This document shows, piece by piece, positions 50,111 to 59,346 of a stretch of 64,000 bases of DNA. The position numbers and the translations under genes were made by a program. Below the pieces are notes generated by a model, which worked only from the letters and a program-made list of their open reading frames with translations, had not been told where the DNA came from and made no database searches. The DNA lies in the NCBI RefSeq assembly GCF_025558485.1, contig NZ_CP102930.1, forward strand, positions 2,666,001 through 2,730,000, in the 5' to 3' direction. The stretch's first letter is position 1. The number at the start of each line of letters is the position of its first letter. The stretch is from Bdellovibrio bacteriovorus. GTDB taxonomy: Bacteria > Bdellovibrionota > Bdellovibrionia > Bdellovibrionales > Bdellovibrionaceae.

Positions 50111-53100
50111 ATGATTCGCACAATAGTTCTGCTTCTAGCATTTCATCTGTTTTCAATGTACTGCTTCGCCGCCGATAAAAATGCCAAGGGACTTCTTCCG
50201 GAAGTTCGCATGGATAACAGCAGCGAAAGCGACAACGAAAAAAAGGCTTTCAGCAGCGAGATCATGATCACTCGTTCTGAAAACAGAGCTATTGAATCCC
50301 TGCAAACCATCATCAAAAAGAATAAAGGCGCACCTAACGAAGCCGATTTGTGGTACCGTTTGGCGGAGCTTTACATGCGTCGCTCCAAATCCGGCCGTTT
50401 CTTTGACCTTCATCAGAACACACCTCTGATGAAGCTTTCGCCGTTCCCGGTTCCCAATGAGCGTGGTTCTGAAGCCATCAAACGCGCCATCAAGATCTAT
50501 ACTAAAATTGAAATGGACTTCCCGAAGTTCAAGCAGATGGATGCGGTGTTTTTCAATAACGCCTTCGCCAATCAGCAGATTGGCCAGTTTAAAGTTTCCG
50601 AACTTTTATATAATAAACTTCTGACTCAGTTCCCAAAATCCCCACTGATTGCCGACGGTACACTGGCCGTGGGTGAATTGCTTTACGATCAGGGCAAATT
50701 TGAACAGGCCCTGGAACACTTCCTGCGCGTGGAAAAATTCCCGAACAGCCGTGTTTATTCTTACGGCATGTATAAAGCTGCCTGGGCTTACTACAACATG
50801 CGCGACAGTGAAAACGGCATCAAAAAGCTGGTTCAGGTTGTGAAAAGCAACCCTGCTTTGGCCGATGGTGAAGTCCCAACCAATCGTCACAACCTACGCC
50901 GGGAAGCTCTGCGTGATTTGACGATCTTCATTGGTGACTCCTACCCTGCCAACAAACTTTATTCTTTCTTTGAAGATATCGCTACGGAAGATGAGCTGGG
51001 CCAGTCCATGATCGACCTGGCAAAATTGTACGAATCTCACAGCCGCCAGAAAGAAATGAACATCTTCCTGGAAGAGTACATCGACAAACGCTCTTCCGGT
51101 CCGGATGTAGTGCGCTCTCACCTGTTCCTGGTAGAGGCCAACGAAACTTTGAAAAAACGTGATAAAGTCATCGACCACCTTCAATATGCCAGCGACCTAT
51201 GTAAAAAGGATTCTGCATGGAGAGGTCTGCAAAAAGTGGAGGTTGTGGAAGCATCCTGTGTGGAAGGTTTCCGTCACACCAGTCTGGACATGGCTAAGAA
51301 ATGGTGGGAAATCTGGCTGAAGAACAAACAAAATGTGGCGTTCTCTGACCTGACCCAACGCCTGTTCAAATTGATTCTGGAAAACGACGATCCGGCCAAG
51401 CCGGACCTGAAAACCCGTTTTGCTTACGCCGAACTGCTGTTCCAGCTGGAAAAGTTTGATGAAGCCAGTACGCAGTACAAAATGGTGGGCGACAAATCCA
51501 CAGAGGAACCTCTGCGCCACGACGCCAACTATGCGGCTCTTTATTCCAAAGAAAAAAGCATCGACAAGAAAAAAGATCCACTTAAGGAAGCTGAGCGCAA
51601 AGAGCTGGCTGCCAACTATCTGGCAAAACATGCCAATGGAAAATTTGCAACTTTGGTTAAATTCAAAATGGGTCACATCGCCTATGAAGAATCCAACTAT
51701 CCAGAGGCAGAAAAGTGGCTGACTCCGCTTGCTTCCTTAAAAGGCAGCGAAAACGCCGATATTAAGCGCAAGTCCGAAGACCTGATTCTGGATATGTTGA
51801 ACATCCGCAAGGACTATGCTGGGATCAAGGCTTTCTCCAAGAAAGTCATGACTTCAAGTGCTGATGAAAGCCGTAAGAAGAACATGAACAAAATCATGGA
51901 AGAGGCTCACTTCACAGAGATTCAGGAATTTGCAAAAACAGGTGATAAAAATCAGGCTTCAGAAAAGCTGATCTCTTTTGCGAAAGAACACGAAGGCTCC
52001 AAACTTTCCCAGGACGCTTTGTGGCAGGCTTTGAGCCTGCAGTACACCGAAGGCAAGGTCTTTGATGCCGCGGAACTTTCCATGAAGTTTGTGCAGAAGT
52101 ATCCGGACGACAAACGCAATCTGGATGCCCTGAAAGAAGCGGCAAAAGCCTATGCTGATATCGGTCAGATTTCAAAATCAGCCGAAACGCTGGTGAAGGT
52201 GGCAGATCTGGATAAAAAAGGCCGCAATGCCCACCTTGAGCTGGCCGCCGACATTTATATTCTGGAAAAGAAAAACAAGGAAGCCCGCGCCGCTTACAAT
52301 GGTATTCTTGCCGGAGCCGATCACAAAACTCTGGAAAGAATCTACAGCAAGCTGATGGATTCCTATAAAAACGAACCACGTTCTGGCGAACTTGAAAAGT
52401 TGCAAAATCAGATTCTGGCAAAAGGTATCGAACCATTCACGACGCAGATCATGATTGATCGCGCGAAGGCCCTGCTGGAATCCGGTAAGAGCACCGCCGC
52501 ATTCGATCTGGCGATGAAAGCCAATGGTCGCGACGTGGCCGCGGAAATCCGTGCGGAAGCCCGCTTGATTCAGGCCCGCATTCTGGAAAAAGAACTGGTC
52601 GGCCAAAGTGTGAAAGCCCGCGAAGACAAATTCGCGATGGTGCTGGCAATGAAAACAGAAAAGCTGGACAAGGCGCACACGGCCTACTACACCACCCTGA
52701 AGATGTCCAAAGACCCATTCCAGCAGTTGGAGGCCATGCGTGGTATTGACCGCTGTTACGGGAACTTCATCGACAGTCTGACGACGATGCCTTTGCCTGC
52801 CACTTTAAGCCCTCAGGATCAGGAGGCGTTGCGCGCAGAGATCGCCAAACTGACTTCTCCGATTCAGGACAAGAAGAATGAAAATGAAGCTAAACTGAAA
52901 GTGCTGGCCGCCTCCAAAGGTCAGACAGCTTCCAGCGAAAGAAGTTTTGCCTCCATCCGCGTGGATCAGACCGTGCCGCCACAAGTGCAGTACCCTGCTC
53001 CGGAAAAGATGGCGGCCTTCCTTCCGACAGGCACGGACATGACCATCGGCAAGGTGTCTCGTTTTGAGACCCGCACGCCGAAAGCGTGCAACAAAAGCGC

Positions 53101-53824
53101 GATCATGACAGGACAGCTGGCAAATGTGAACGCCACCGAAGTTGCAGGAAATTGTTATTATTCTAGACAGTACGAAATGGTGGAAAAGCTGGGTCTGGAG
53201 CTTGCGAAAAACAAAGACACGCGCGCCTTGGGTCTGTTCTATGCCAGCGTTGGTTCCGAAGCCCGCGGCTTCCACGACAAAGCTCTGTGGATGGTGGAAG
53301 CGGCCTTGAAAGCACAACCGGAAGCATCGCCTTACGTCTATCAAAAAGCCCGTCTGCTTTACAAGGAAGGCGGCATGAATTCCGCGATGCCGTTTTTCGA
53401 TAAAGTTTTAGACATGCAAATGGCTTCGACAGAAATGAAAACTTTCGCAGCAGTGAAGGCTTTCTCAGAGGGAGATTTTACGAAAGCTATTGAAAATTTC
53501 TCTGCAATGCCGAAAGAACAGTTGTACAATTTGAATGTCGGAACCGTAATGAGTGAAGCGTATGCTCAGAAGGGTGAAGTCGAGAAAGCGCTGAGTGTGG
53601 TCAAAGACCTTCTTGGCAGCAAGAAAGACAACGTCGATTTCCTTCTGCAACAGGCGCACTTGTTCGAGACCTACAAAGGCAGTCCAACGCTTGCGCTGGA
53701 CTCCTACGAAAAAGCTTTTAAAGCCAGTCAGCAATTGGAAATGCGCGACTGGTTGGGTAAGAAGATACAGTATTTGAAAAATCAAAACAAAGTCGGTCAG
53801 CACGTTATCTCGGGAGACTTGTAG
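50111..53824 (+). CDS. Giant periplasmic TPR-repeat protein (Glt-type)
   Basis: About 1237 residues with a signal peptide (MIRTIVLLLAFHLFSMYCFA) and helical TPR-like repeats over most of its length (for example NNAFANQQIGQFKVSELLYNKLLTQFP, VGELLYDQGKFEQALEHFLRVEKFP, YAELLFQLEKFDEASTQYKMV and AKAYADIGQISKSAETLVKV). There are no enzyme motifs. Such a protein could span the periplasm and connect the motor to outer-membrane parts, as large TPR proteins do in Myxococcus gliding (GltI/GltE-like in kind, not proven orthologous). The ATG has GGAG upstream. Confidence 0.85.
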   Translation: MIRTIVLLLAFHLFSMYCFAADKNAKGLLPEVRMDNSSESDNEKKAFSSEIMITRSENRAIESLQTIIKKNKGAPNEADLWYRLAELYMRRSKSGRFFDLHQNTPLMKLSPFPVPNERGSEAIKRAIKIYTKIEMDFPKFKQMDAVFFNNAFANQQIGQFKVSELLYNKLLTQFPKSPLIADGTLAVGELLYDQGKFEQALEHFLRVEKFPNSRVYSYGMYKAAWAYYNMRDSENGIKKLVQVVKSNPALADGEVPTNRHNLRREALRDLTIFIGDSYPANKLYSFFEDIATEDELGQSMIDLAKLYESHSRQKEMNIFLEEYIDKRSSGPDVVRSHLFLVEANETLKKRDKVIDHLQYASDLCKKDSAWRGLQKVEVVEASCVEGFRHTSLDMAKKWWEIWLKNKQNVAFSDLTQRLFKLILENDDPAKPDLKTRFAYAELLFQLEKFDEASTQYKMVGDKSTEEPLRHDANYAALYSKEKSIDKKKDPLKEAERKELAANYLAKHANGKFATLVKFKMGHIAYEESNYPEAEKWLTPLASLKGSENADIKRKSEDLILDMLNIRKDYAGIKAFSKKVMTSSADESRKKNMNKIMEEAHFTEIQEFAKTGDKNQASEKLISFAKEHEGSKLSQDALWQALSLQYTEGKVFDAAELSMKFVQKYPDDKRNLDALKEAAKAYADIGQISKSAETLVKVADLDKKGRNAHLELAADIYILEKKNKEARAAYNGILAGADHKTLERIYSKLMDSYKNEPRSGELEKLQNQILAKGIEPFTTQIMIDRAKALLESGKSTAAFDLAMKANGRDVAAEIRAEARLIQARILEKELVGQSVKAREDKFAMVLAMKTEKLDKAHTAYYTTLKMSKDPFQQLEAMRGIDRCYGNFIDSLTTMPLPATLSPQDQEALRAEIAKLTSPIQDKKNENEAKLKVLAASKGQTASSERSFASIRVDQTVPPQVQYPAPEKMAAFLPTGTDMTIGKVSRFETRTPKACNKSAIMTGQLANVNATEVAGNCYYSRQYEMVEKLGLELAKNKDTRALGLFYASVGSEARGFHDKALWMVEAALKAQPEASPYVYQKARLLYKEGGMNSAMPFFDKVLDMQMASTEMKTFAAVKAFSEGDFTKAIENFSAMPKEQLYNLNVGTVMSEAYAQKGEVEKALSVVKDLLGSKKDNVDFLLQQAHLFETYKGSPTLALDSYEKAFKASQQLEMRDWLGKKIQYLKNQNKVGQHVISGDL

Positions 53825-53838
53825 TATGGAGGGTACAA

Positions 53839-54087
53839 GTGAAAACTATCATCACAGCGATGGTCGCTTTCATTCTTCTGGGAGCATCGACTGGCTTTGC
53901 CAAACAAAGAACAGTCCGTAAAGTCCAGGAAGTCAATTTCGGTGACATGAACCTTAAGGGAACGATTCGTAACCCTGACGGCGCCTATCTTGTGCAAAAA
54001 AGAGGTATCAAGTTTATGCCTCTTTACGATGTGCAAAAAGATATGGATGGCCGCATCCGCGAATCAGCTCTCTACTTGAACAACTAA
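53839..54087 (+). CDS. Small periplasmic protein of the gliding-type operon
   Basis: 82 residues with a signal peptide (MKTIITAMVAFILLGASTGFA) and a mature part of about 62 residues reading KVQEVNFGDMNLKGTIRNPDGAYLVQK near its start. I do not recognise a named family, but the KVQEVNFGDMNLKG.IR.P motif may define one, and it is followed in many such operons by the FHA-like gene. The start is GTG with a GGAGGG site. It is co-transcribed with its neighbours. Confidence 0.75.
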   Translation: MKTIITAMVAFILLGASTGFAKQRTVRKVQEVNFGDMNLKGTIRNPDGAYLVQKRGIKFMPLYDVQKDMDGRIRESALYLNN

Positions 54088-54104
54088 GTTTCATGAGGTG
54101 TCAC

Positions 54105-55559
54105 ATGCTCACGTTGATTGTACGTCAATCCCTGAAAAATGGGACGGCGAAAACCTGGAAGTTAAGATCCAATAATAAAACTCACACCTTCGGGTCCTCC
54201 CGTCTGGCCGATGTTATTTCCATCGCTCCGGATTCCAAGGGTATTCAGGGTATGTTTGAGTTCCGTGATGGTGCTTGGTGGTATGTCGATCTGGACATGA
54301 ACTCCAGCGCGTCCAACAAGAACTCCCCGGCTCTGCGCCTGGATGAGGAAAAATCCCTCACCCTTGGTGACTGCACCCTGAACTTCACTCCGGTGGCAAA
54401 AGAAACAGATTTGTATCTGCGTCTGGAACAAGCCGGTCGCGAACAGCGTGAAGCTGGAAAGCAGTTCCAACTTTACATCGTGAAGCAACATGATCAGGTT
54501 CTTGAAACCAAGATCCTGCCAATGAATAAAAAGTTCAAGCCGTTATCGGCCCTGACTCCGACCACTGTGACCTGCGTGCCTTCTCAGGAATGGCACAAAC
54601 AGATGATCGGTGATCTGGAAGTCAAACAAAGAACCGTGTCTTTGGAGGACGCGGCTCGCATGGCCCGTCTGAGCACGGATCAACTGGTCGATGAAGATTC
54701 CAAAAAAGGTGTCTTCATCGTTCTGGGCGCGGCTTTGTTGCTGGTGACTGTCGGCATCTTCTCTCCGAAAACTCAGGAACTTGAAGTTGTGGCAACGCCG
54801 CCAAAAACCGCTCAGAAGATCATTGTAAAAACCGAAGTTAAACCTAAACGTAAAAAAGCCGAAGTCGCCCCTGCTCCACAAAAAGTGGTGGTGAAGGAAA
54901 CTCCGGCGGCGGCCATGCCTACAAGTGGTGGCAGCAAAGTTTCCAAAATGATGAAGTCCATCACAGGTGGCCGTATTTCCCAGTTGATCGGAAAAGTTTC
55001 CGCTCAGGCTGCGAAAAGTGGCAATGTGGTTATCGCCACTGGGGTGAAAGCAGGCTCGGGCTCTTCCGGTCGTGCTCTGGCTGCCGTGGGCAACATGGAA
55101 CGCTCCGGTCGTGACTGGGGTCGTGAAGGCTCCGGTTCCGGTGGTGGTGTTTCCACTGTCGGTCGTGGCGGTGGCGGCAGTGCCTCTGGCATGGGCGGTC
55201 TGGCTGCCGGCGGAACAGGTTCCGGCGGTGTGGGTCTGATCGAGGAGGAAGGTGAAATTACCGGCGGTTTGGATCGTGAGATCATCGCTCAGTACATCAA
55301 ATCCCAATTGGGTCAGATTCTTTATTGCTATGAAAGACAACTAAGTGCCAAGCCGGATCTGTTCGGTAAGGTCGCAGTTAAATTCACCATTGGGCCATCA
55401 GGTAAAGTGGAACAACAACTGATTGGTGACACAACACTTAAAAACGCAACCGTTGAGGGATGTATATTGAACAGGGTTGCCGCGTGGAAGTTTCCAGCTC
55501 CACAGGGGGGAACACGCGTGCTTGTGACATATCCATTCTTATTCAAGAGTACAAACTAA
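54105..55559 (+). CDS. FHA-like / TM / TonB-type protein (GltG/AgmX-like)
   Basis: About 484 residues in order: a cytoplasmic FHA-like domain (about 5-105, TFGSSRLADVISI..., key Ser/Arg/His residues partly missing), a linker, one membrane helix (GVFIVLGAALLLVTVGIF, about 201-220), a Lys/Pro-rich TonB-like stretch, a Gly-rich flexible stretch, and a C-terminal domain with YIKSQLGQILYCYERQL and FTIGPSGKV (AgmX/PglI-type). The same order occurs in GltG of Myxococcus, an inner-membrane part that reaches through the periplasm. The ATG used has GAGGTG four bases upstream; an ATG four codons earlier is the alternative. Confidence 0.85.
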   Translation: MLTLIVRQSLKNGTAKTWKLRSNNKTHTFGSSRLADVISIAPDSKGIQGMFEFRDGAWWYVDLDMNSSASNKNSPALRLDEEKSLTLGDCTLNFTPVAKETDLYLRLEQAGREQREAGKQFQLYIVKQHDQVLETKILPMNKKFKPLSALTPTTVTCVPSQEWHKQMIGDLEVKQRTVSLEDAARMARLSTDQLVDEDSKKGVFIVLGAALLLVTVGIFSPKTQELEVVATPPKTAQKIIVKTEVKPKRKKAEVAPAPQKVVVKETPAAAMPTSGGSKVSKMMKSITGGRISQLIGKVSAQAAKSGNVVIATGVKAGSGSSGRALAAVGNMERSGRDWGREGSGSGGGVSTVGRGGGGSASGMGGLAAGGTGSGGVGLIEEEGEITGGLDREIIAQYIKSQLGQILYCYERQLSAKPDLFGKVAVKFTIGPSGKVEQQLIGDTTLKNATVEGCILNRVAAWKFPAPQGGTRVLVTYPFLFKSTN

Positions 55560-55576
55560 GGCGGGGGTAATTTATC

Positions 55577-56347
55577 ATGTTGAAGAAGACAATTCTAATG
55601 TTCATCTTGACGGCATCGCAGGCATTCGCACAACAAGCGGCCGACAGCAAAGCTGATCAACGCGGTAGCGACAAGCTGGACATCAAAAAACTGGAGCAGA
55701 AATACTGGGCAGCCAAAGACGATGACTTTAGCGTCGTGCAAAATCGCCGCTACGTCAAAGCCGAGCGCTTCTATCTGACGGGAGCCGCTGGTATTCCGTT
55801 CAACGATCCTTACAGCACAGGAACTATCGCCAGCGGAAGTCTGGGGTATTTCTTCAATGAGCGCTGGGGTCTGGAGGCAAGCTACAATTCCGCCAGCATG
55901 AAGGATAACGATGCCGTGGGTCAGTTCGTTGATACTTACGGTGTTATCCCCGATCACAACATCTTCAAGTCATCCTATTTCCTTTCCGGAATCTGGGTGC
56001 CTTTCTATGCAAAGATGAGCGTCGTGGACAAGGCCATCATCTACTTCGACATGGGGATTTCCGTCGGAGCAGGTACATTGGACTATGAAATTACACAGAA
56101 GGAAGGAAATGTCAGCAAGAACACTTTTGCCTATAAACTGGGTGTGTTCCAGCAGATCTTCTTCTCTGAGCACTTTGCGATCCGTGCGGACCTTGTAAAC
56201 ACCTGGTCCACTCAGGATAAAATGAAATTCTATGCTCCGGGTACGACACCAATTCCAGGCGGTCCAGCCGTTACCGGCCAGCGCGATCTGGGATCAGAAA
56301 CAATCAACGATACATCACTGATGATTGGTATCACGTACTGGCACTAA
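55577..56347 (+). CDS. Outer-membrane beta-barrel protein of the gliding-type operon
   Basis: 256 residues with a signal peptide (ending ASQAFAQQ), a charged periplasmic N-terminal stretch (about 20-60) and an eight-stranded barrel-like remainder of alternating strands (FYLTGAAGIPFNDP, GSLGYFFNERWGLEASYN, FDMGISVGAGTLDYEI, MIGITYWH). It resembles the myxobacterial-type outer-membrane barrel family found in gliding and related clusters (GltA/B/H in kind). It likely anchors the machine in the outer membrane. Confidence 0.83.
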   Translation: MLKKTILMFILTASQAFAQQAADSKADQRGSDKLDIKKLEQKYWAAKDDDFSVVQNRRYVKAERFYLTGAAGIPFNDPYSTGTIASGSLGYFFNERWGLEASYNSASMKDNDAVGQFVDTYGVIPDHNIFKSSYFLSGIWVPFYAKMSVVDKAIIYFDMGISVGAGTLDYEITQKEGNVSKNTFAYKLGVFQQIFFSEHFAIRADLVNTWSTQDKMKFYAPGTTPIPGGPAVTGQRDLGSETINDTSLMIGITYWH

Positions 56348-56370
56348 TTTTCTCCAGGGTGGGGGGATTT

Positions 56371-58491
56371 ATGAGTAAGTCAATTAGCATTCTATTAGCA
56401 CTTTCCTTTCTGGGCAGCTCGGCGTTCGCTGAGCCGGCCCTTAAAGTCAAAAAAAGCGCCCGTTCCGCGGACGCCAGCCTGAAAGTTAAATCCAGTCTGG
56501 TTCCGACCTTCGACGTTTATCAAAAACGCGTGGTTAAGGGAAAAACGGAAGTCTTTAAAGTTAAAAACATTCCTTTGCTTAACGTCGGTGAAGAGCGTGA
56601 AGTGGAAGCTGCGGATTTAAGTCCGCTCCGTCTCCCCGCCTCTCGCGAGGTTGCAGTCAAAGAAATCAACCGCCGCGAATCGCCTGCGGTTATCAACTTT
56701 GTTCTGAAGCCTTACACTGATGTGGTGGCGCCAGCCAAGAGCCTGACCAGCGCCGATGCCTTCAACAAGATTCCGGATGTAAAAATTCTGAATCCTGTCA
56801 TGGACCCGGTGATTCAGGAGCCTTTGGTGCAACTGACCAAGCTTGAGGATTTGCAGCCGAACGATTACAAACTTTTGCAGGCGTTGATCTTCCTGGAAAT
56901 CCAAAAGAACTATGAACTGGCAATGGGTCTGTTCTCGGAACTGATCGAGGACCCGGAACATCGCATTGAGGCTTTGTACCACTACGCGATGACAGCAAAA
57001 GGCCTGGGGCTTAATTCTGAGTTCCGCCAATACATGATTCAGGTGGCTCAGGAAACCAAAGCCAAAGCATGGCAGCAAAAAGCCACCGAAGCGCTGGTTC
57101 AGCACATCAACGTCCTGGAAACGTCTGACATTTCCTTGATTGACCCTTTGGTGATCAAGTACGAAATGGACATTACCAAGAACGACGATTACCAAATCGC
57201 CCGGGCAAAATATTATTCCGACAAAGGTCAACTGGGCCTGATGGAGGACGCACTGATCTTTATCGGTGAAAAGTCCCCGCGCTACCCGGAGGCTTTGCTG
57301 CTGAACGCGCTGTTCAACTATCGTCAGGGTAAAGTGGAAGAAGCCACGATTTATCTGGAAAAACTGATGGCAGCCACTGAAACCGATAAAACATCTCAAC
57401 TGCGTTCTGTGGGTGCGCTGACTCTGGCGCGCATGCAATTCCAAAAAAGTCAGTACAAAGAGGCTTTCCAGTCTTATCTGAAAGTCGATAAGTCCAACCC
57501 GCTGTGGTTGCAAGCCATGGTGGAAAGCGCCTGGACTCAGATTTTGGGTGAAGACTATGAGGGGGCCGCAGGGAACATGTTCTCTCTGCATACGGACTTC
57601 TTTAAAAATGCATTCTCTCCGGAATCTTATGTGGTTCGCACGGTGGGTTACCTGAATCTGTGCCAATACGGTGACGGTGTGCAGGTGCTTAATGAAATGA
57701 AGAAGAAATACTCCCCGTGGAAAAAGAAGCTTGAGGACTACAAGACTTCCCACAAGGACTCTTCCGCGTACTATGAAACAGTGAAAAGCTGGATCAAGAA
57801 CTCGGACCTGAAAGAGGTTGACGGTCTGCCACGTTCCTTCATCGTGGAACTGGCCCGCCACCCGGCTTACATGACTGTGCAAAAGCAGATTAATGCCTAT
57901 GAGGACGAGATCGTAAAATTCAACCGCATCGCCTTGACGCTGATCAAAAAAGAGCGCGAGCTGATTGCCAAACAAAACGAAGCCAACAAAGAACTGGCGG
58001 ACGCAAAGAAATCCCTGAAAGGCCAAAGCCCTTCAGAAAGTGATGTGGCAAGAATCCAGAAGGCGGAACAAAAACTTCTGAGCTACCGCATCCAGTATCA
58101 CATCGCGAAGAAAGCCCGCACGTCGATTAAAAATCTGCGTGCCACAGGTCTGGCTCGTATTGAAAAGGAAAAAACCGTTCTGCGTGCCCAGGCATCCCAG
58201 GCTTTGCAGGGTCGCTTCGGCGAAATGCTGGCGGGTTTGGACAAGGTTCTGGATCAGAACGATGTTCTTCAGTACGAACTTTATTCCGGCGCGGGTGAAC
58301 ACATCCGCTATCAGATGGCCGGTGGTGAGATCAATGAAAAGGACCGTCCTGAACTGAAGGTTCAAAAGGAAAAGAGTCTGAACTGGAAATTTAAAGGTGA
58401 AATCTGGGAGGACGAAGTGGGTCACTACCGCTCTTCCCTGAAAAATGTGTGTGCTCAAGATGGCAATGTAGCCGGTTTGTCTGAACAATAG
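56371..58491 (+). CDS. Periplasmic TPR-type protein of the gliding-type operon
   Basis: About 706 residues: a signal peptide (ISILLALSFLGSSAFA), a basic N-terminal region, helical TPR-like repeats (about 160-420, for example LIFLEIQKNYELAMGLFSELIEDP, LLLNALFNYRQGKVEEATIYLEKL and LARMQFQKSQYKEAFQSYLKVDKSN), a coiled-coil stretch (about 505-610) and a C-terminal region. It contains no enzyme motif. It is probably a periplasmic scaffold. The ATG has GGGGGGA nearby; an upstream GTG four codons earlier is rejected because it would spoil the signal peptide. Confidence 0.82.
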   Translation: MSKSISILLALSFLGSSAFAEPALKVKKSARSADASLKVKSSLVPTFDVYQKRVVKGKTEVFKVKNIPLLNVGEEREVEAADLSPLRLPASREVAVKEINRRESPAVINFVLKPYTDVVAPAKSLTSADAFNKIPDVKILNPVMDPVIQEPLVQLTKLEDLQPNDYKLLQALIFLEIQKNYELAMGLFSELIEDPEHRIEALYHYAMTAKGLGLNSEFRQYMIQVAQETKAKAWQQKATEALVQHINVLETSDISLIDPLVIKYEMDITKNDDYQIARAKYYSDKGQLGLMEDALIFIGEKSPRYPEALLLNALFNYRQGKVEEATIYLEKLMAATETDKTSQLRSVGALTLARMQFQKSQYKEAFQSYLKVDKSNPLWLQAMVESAWTQILGEDYEGAAGNMFSLHTDFFKNAFSPESYVVRTVGYLNLCQYGDGVQVLNEMKKKYSPWKKKLEDYKTSHKDSSAYYETVKSWIKNSDLKEVDGLPRSFIVELARHPAYMTVQKQINAYEDEIVKFNRIALTLIKKERELIAKQNEANKELADAKKSLKGQSPSESDVARIQKAEQKLLSYRIQYHIAKKARTSIKNLRATGLARIEKEKTVLRAQASQALQGRFGEMLAGLDKVLDQNDVLQYELYSGAGEHIRYQMAGGEINEKDRPELKVQKEKSLNWKFKGEIWEDEVGHYRSSLKNVCAQDGNVAGLSEQ

Positions 58492-58506
58492 GAAAGGATT
58501 TTCAAG

Positions 58507-59154
58507 ATGAAATTCACAAAAGCAATGACGACTTTGACAATTATGATGGGCCTGGCAACAACATCTTTGGCACAAAATTCCGCCAAAGACGGTTTGGATA
58601 AAATCAAAGGCAATTTGAACAACTCCAAAGCCAATCTTCAGGAGTATGAAAAGAACCTGAAGACTGTGGATTCCAACCTGACAGAGGTGGGTAAAGCCAA
58701 GTCCCAGGTGGAAAGCCAGCAGAAGCAGGTTTTACAGCAGGCTGAAGAAAACAATCAGGCCATGGGCCGTGTAAGTGGTCAGGAAAAAGAAATTCAGGGC
58801 CTGATCGCCGACGAACAAGGCAAAATGAATCAGGAAAACGCGAAGATTCAGGAGCTGGAAGCCATGATTGCCAAGATCAGGGAAAACCAGAAAAAGCGCG
58901 AGCTGAACATCAGCGATTATCAACTGCAACTGAATCAGCTCAGCGAAGAGAAAAAAATCTGGAGCAGTCGCCAAAACACTTTGAAAGAGCAGAACGATCA
59001 GGTGAACCAGAAACTGCGCAGCCTTGCCAGCGAGGAAAACGAATGGAAGGCCAAACAGCGCGGCTATCAGGGCGAAGTCAAACGCTGGGGCAAAGAGGTT
59101 GAAAGACAGCAGAAGATCAGCGACAGCTACAACTCTTTGGCAGAAGTGAAGTAA
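58507..59154 (+). CDS. Periplasmic coiled-coil protein, last gene of the operon
   Basis: 215 residues with a signal peptide (MKFTKAMTTLTIMMGLATTSLAQ) and an almost uninterrupted Gln/Lys/Glu-rich coiled coil (about 30-200). No other domain is visible. It lies 15 bases after the preceding gene with AAGGA upstream, and a strong terminator follows. It may be a rod or spacer in the periplasm, working with the preceding TPR protein, which also ends in coiled coil. Confidence 0.82.
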   Translation: MKFTKAMTTLTIMMGLATTSLAQNSAKDGLDKIKGNLNNSKANLQEYEKNLKTVDSNLTEVGKAKSQVESQQKQVLQQAEENNQAMGRVSGQEKEIQGLIADEQGKMNQENAKIQELEAMIAKIRENQKKRELNISDYQLQLNQLSEEKKIWSSRQNTLKEQNDQVNQKLRSLASEENEWKAKQRGYQGEVKRWGKEVERQQKISDSYNSLAEVK

Positions 59155-59183
59155 AGAACTGACACGAAATATTGATTCCACCC

Positions 59184-59222
59184 AGGGACTTCTTCCTCAC
59201 GGAAGGGTCCCATTTTCTTTTC
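59184..59222 (+). terminator. Terminator of the gliding-type operon
   Basis: A stem GGGAC-TT-CTTCC closed by TCAC and GGAAG-G-GTCCC is followed by ATTTTCTTTT. It marks the end of the eleven-gene block. Confidence 0.85.
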
Positions 59223-59346
59223 CAGACCTACATCCCTAAACATTGCATAGGGGCATATAAATCTAGACTCCACCCTGCGGGTACGTACTCCGAAATATCC
59301 TCTGTAATTTAGTAAGCAACCTAACCATCAATTATAGAGGCCACAA

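Noticed and set aside
54543..55340. A 265-codon minus-strand frame opposite the GltG-like gene
   Set aside because: Shadow of the Gly-rich and Lys/Pro-rich coding stretch; no start signal.
56617..58026. A 469-codon minus-strand frame antisense to the second TPR gene
   Set aside because: Low-complexity Phe/Leu/Gln/His composition typical of antisense shadow, and the opposite strand has a signal peptide and TPR pattern in a clear operon.
59215..59346. Flagellar-sigma (FliA-type) promoter for the chemoreceptor
   Set aside because: CCTAAAC...GCATATAAA has partial similarity, but spacing and the GCCGATAA box do not fit.
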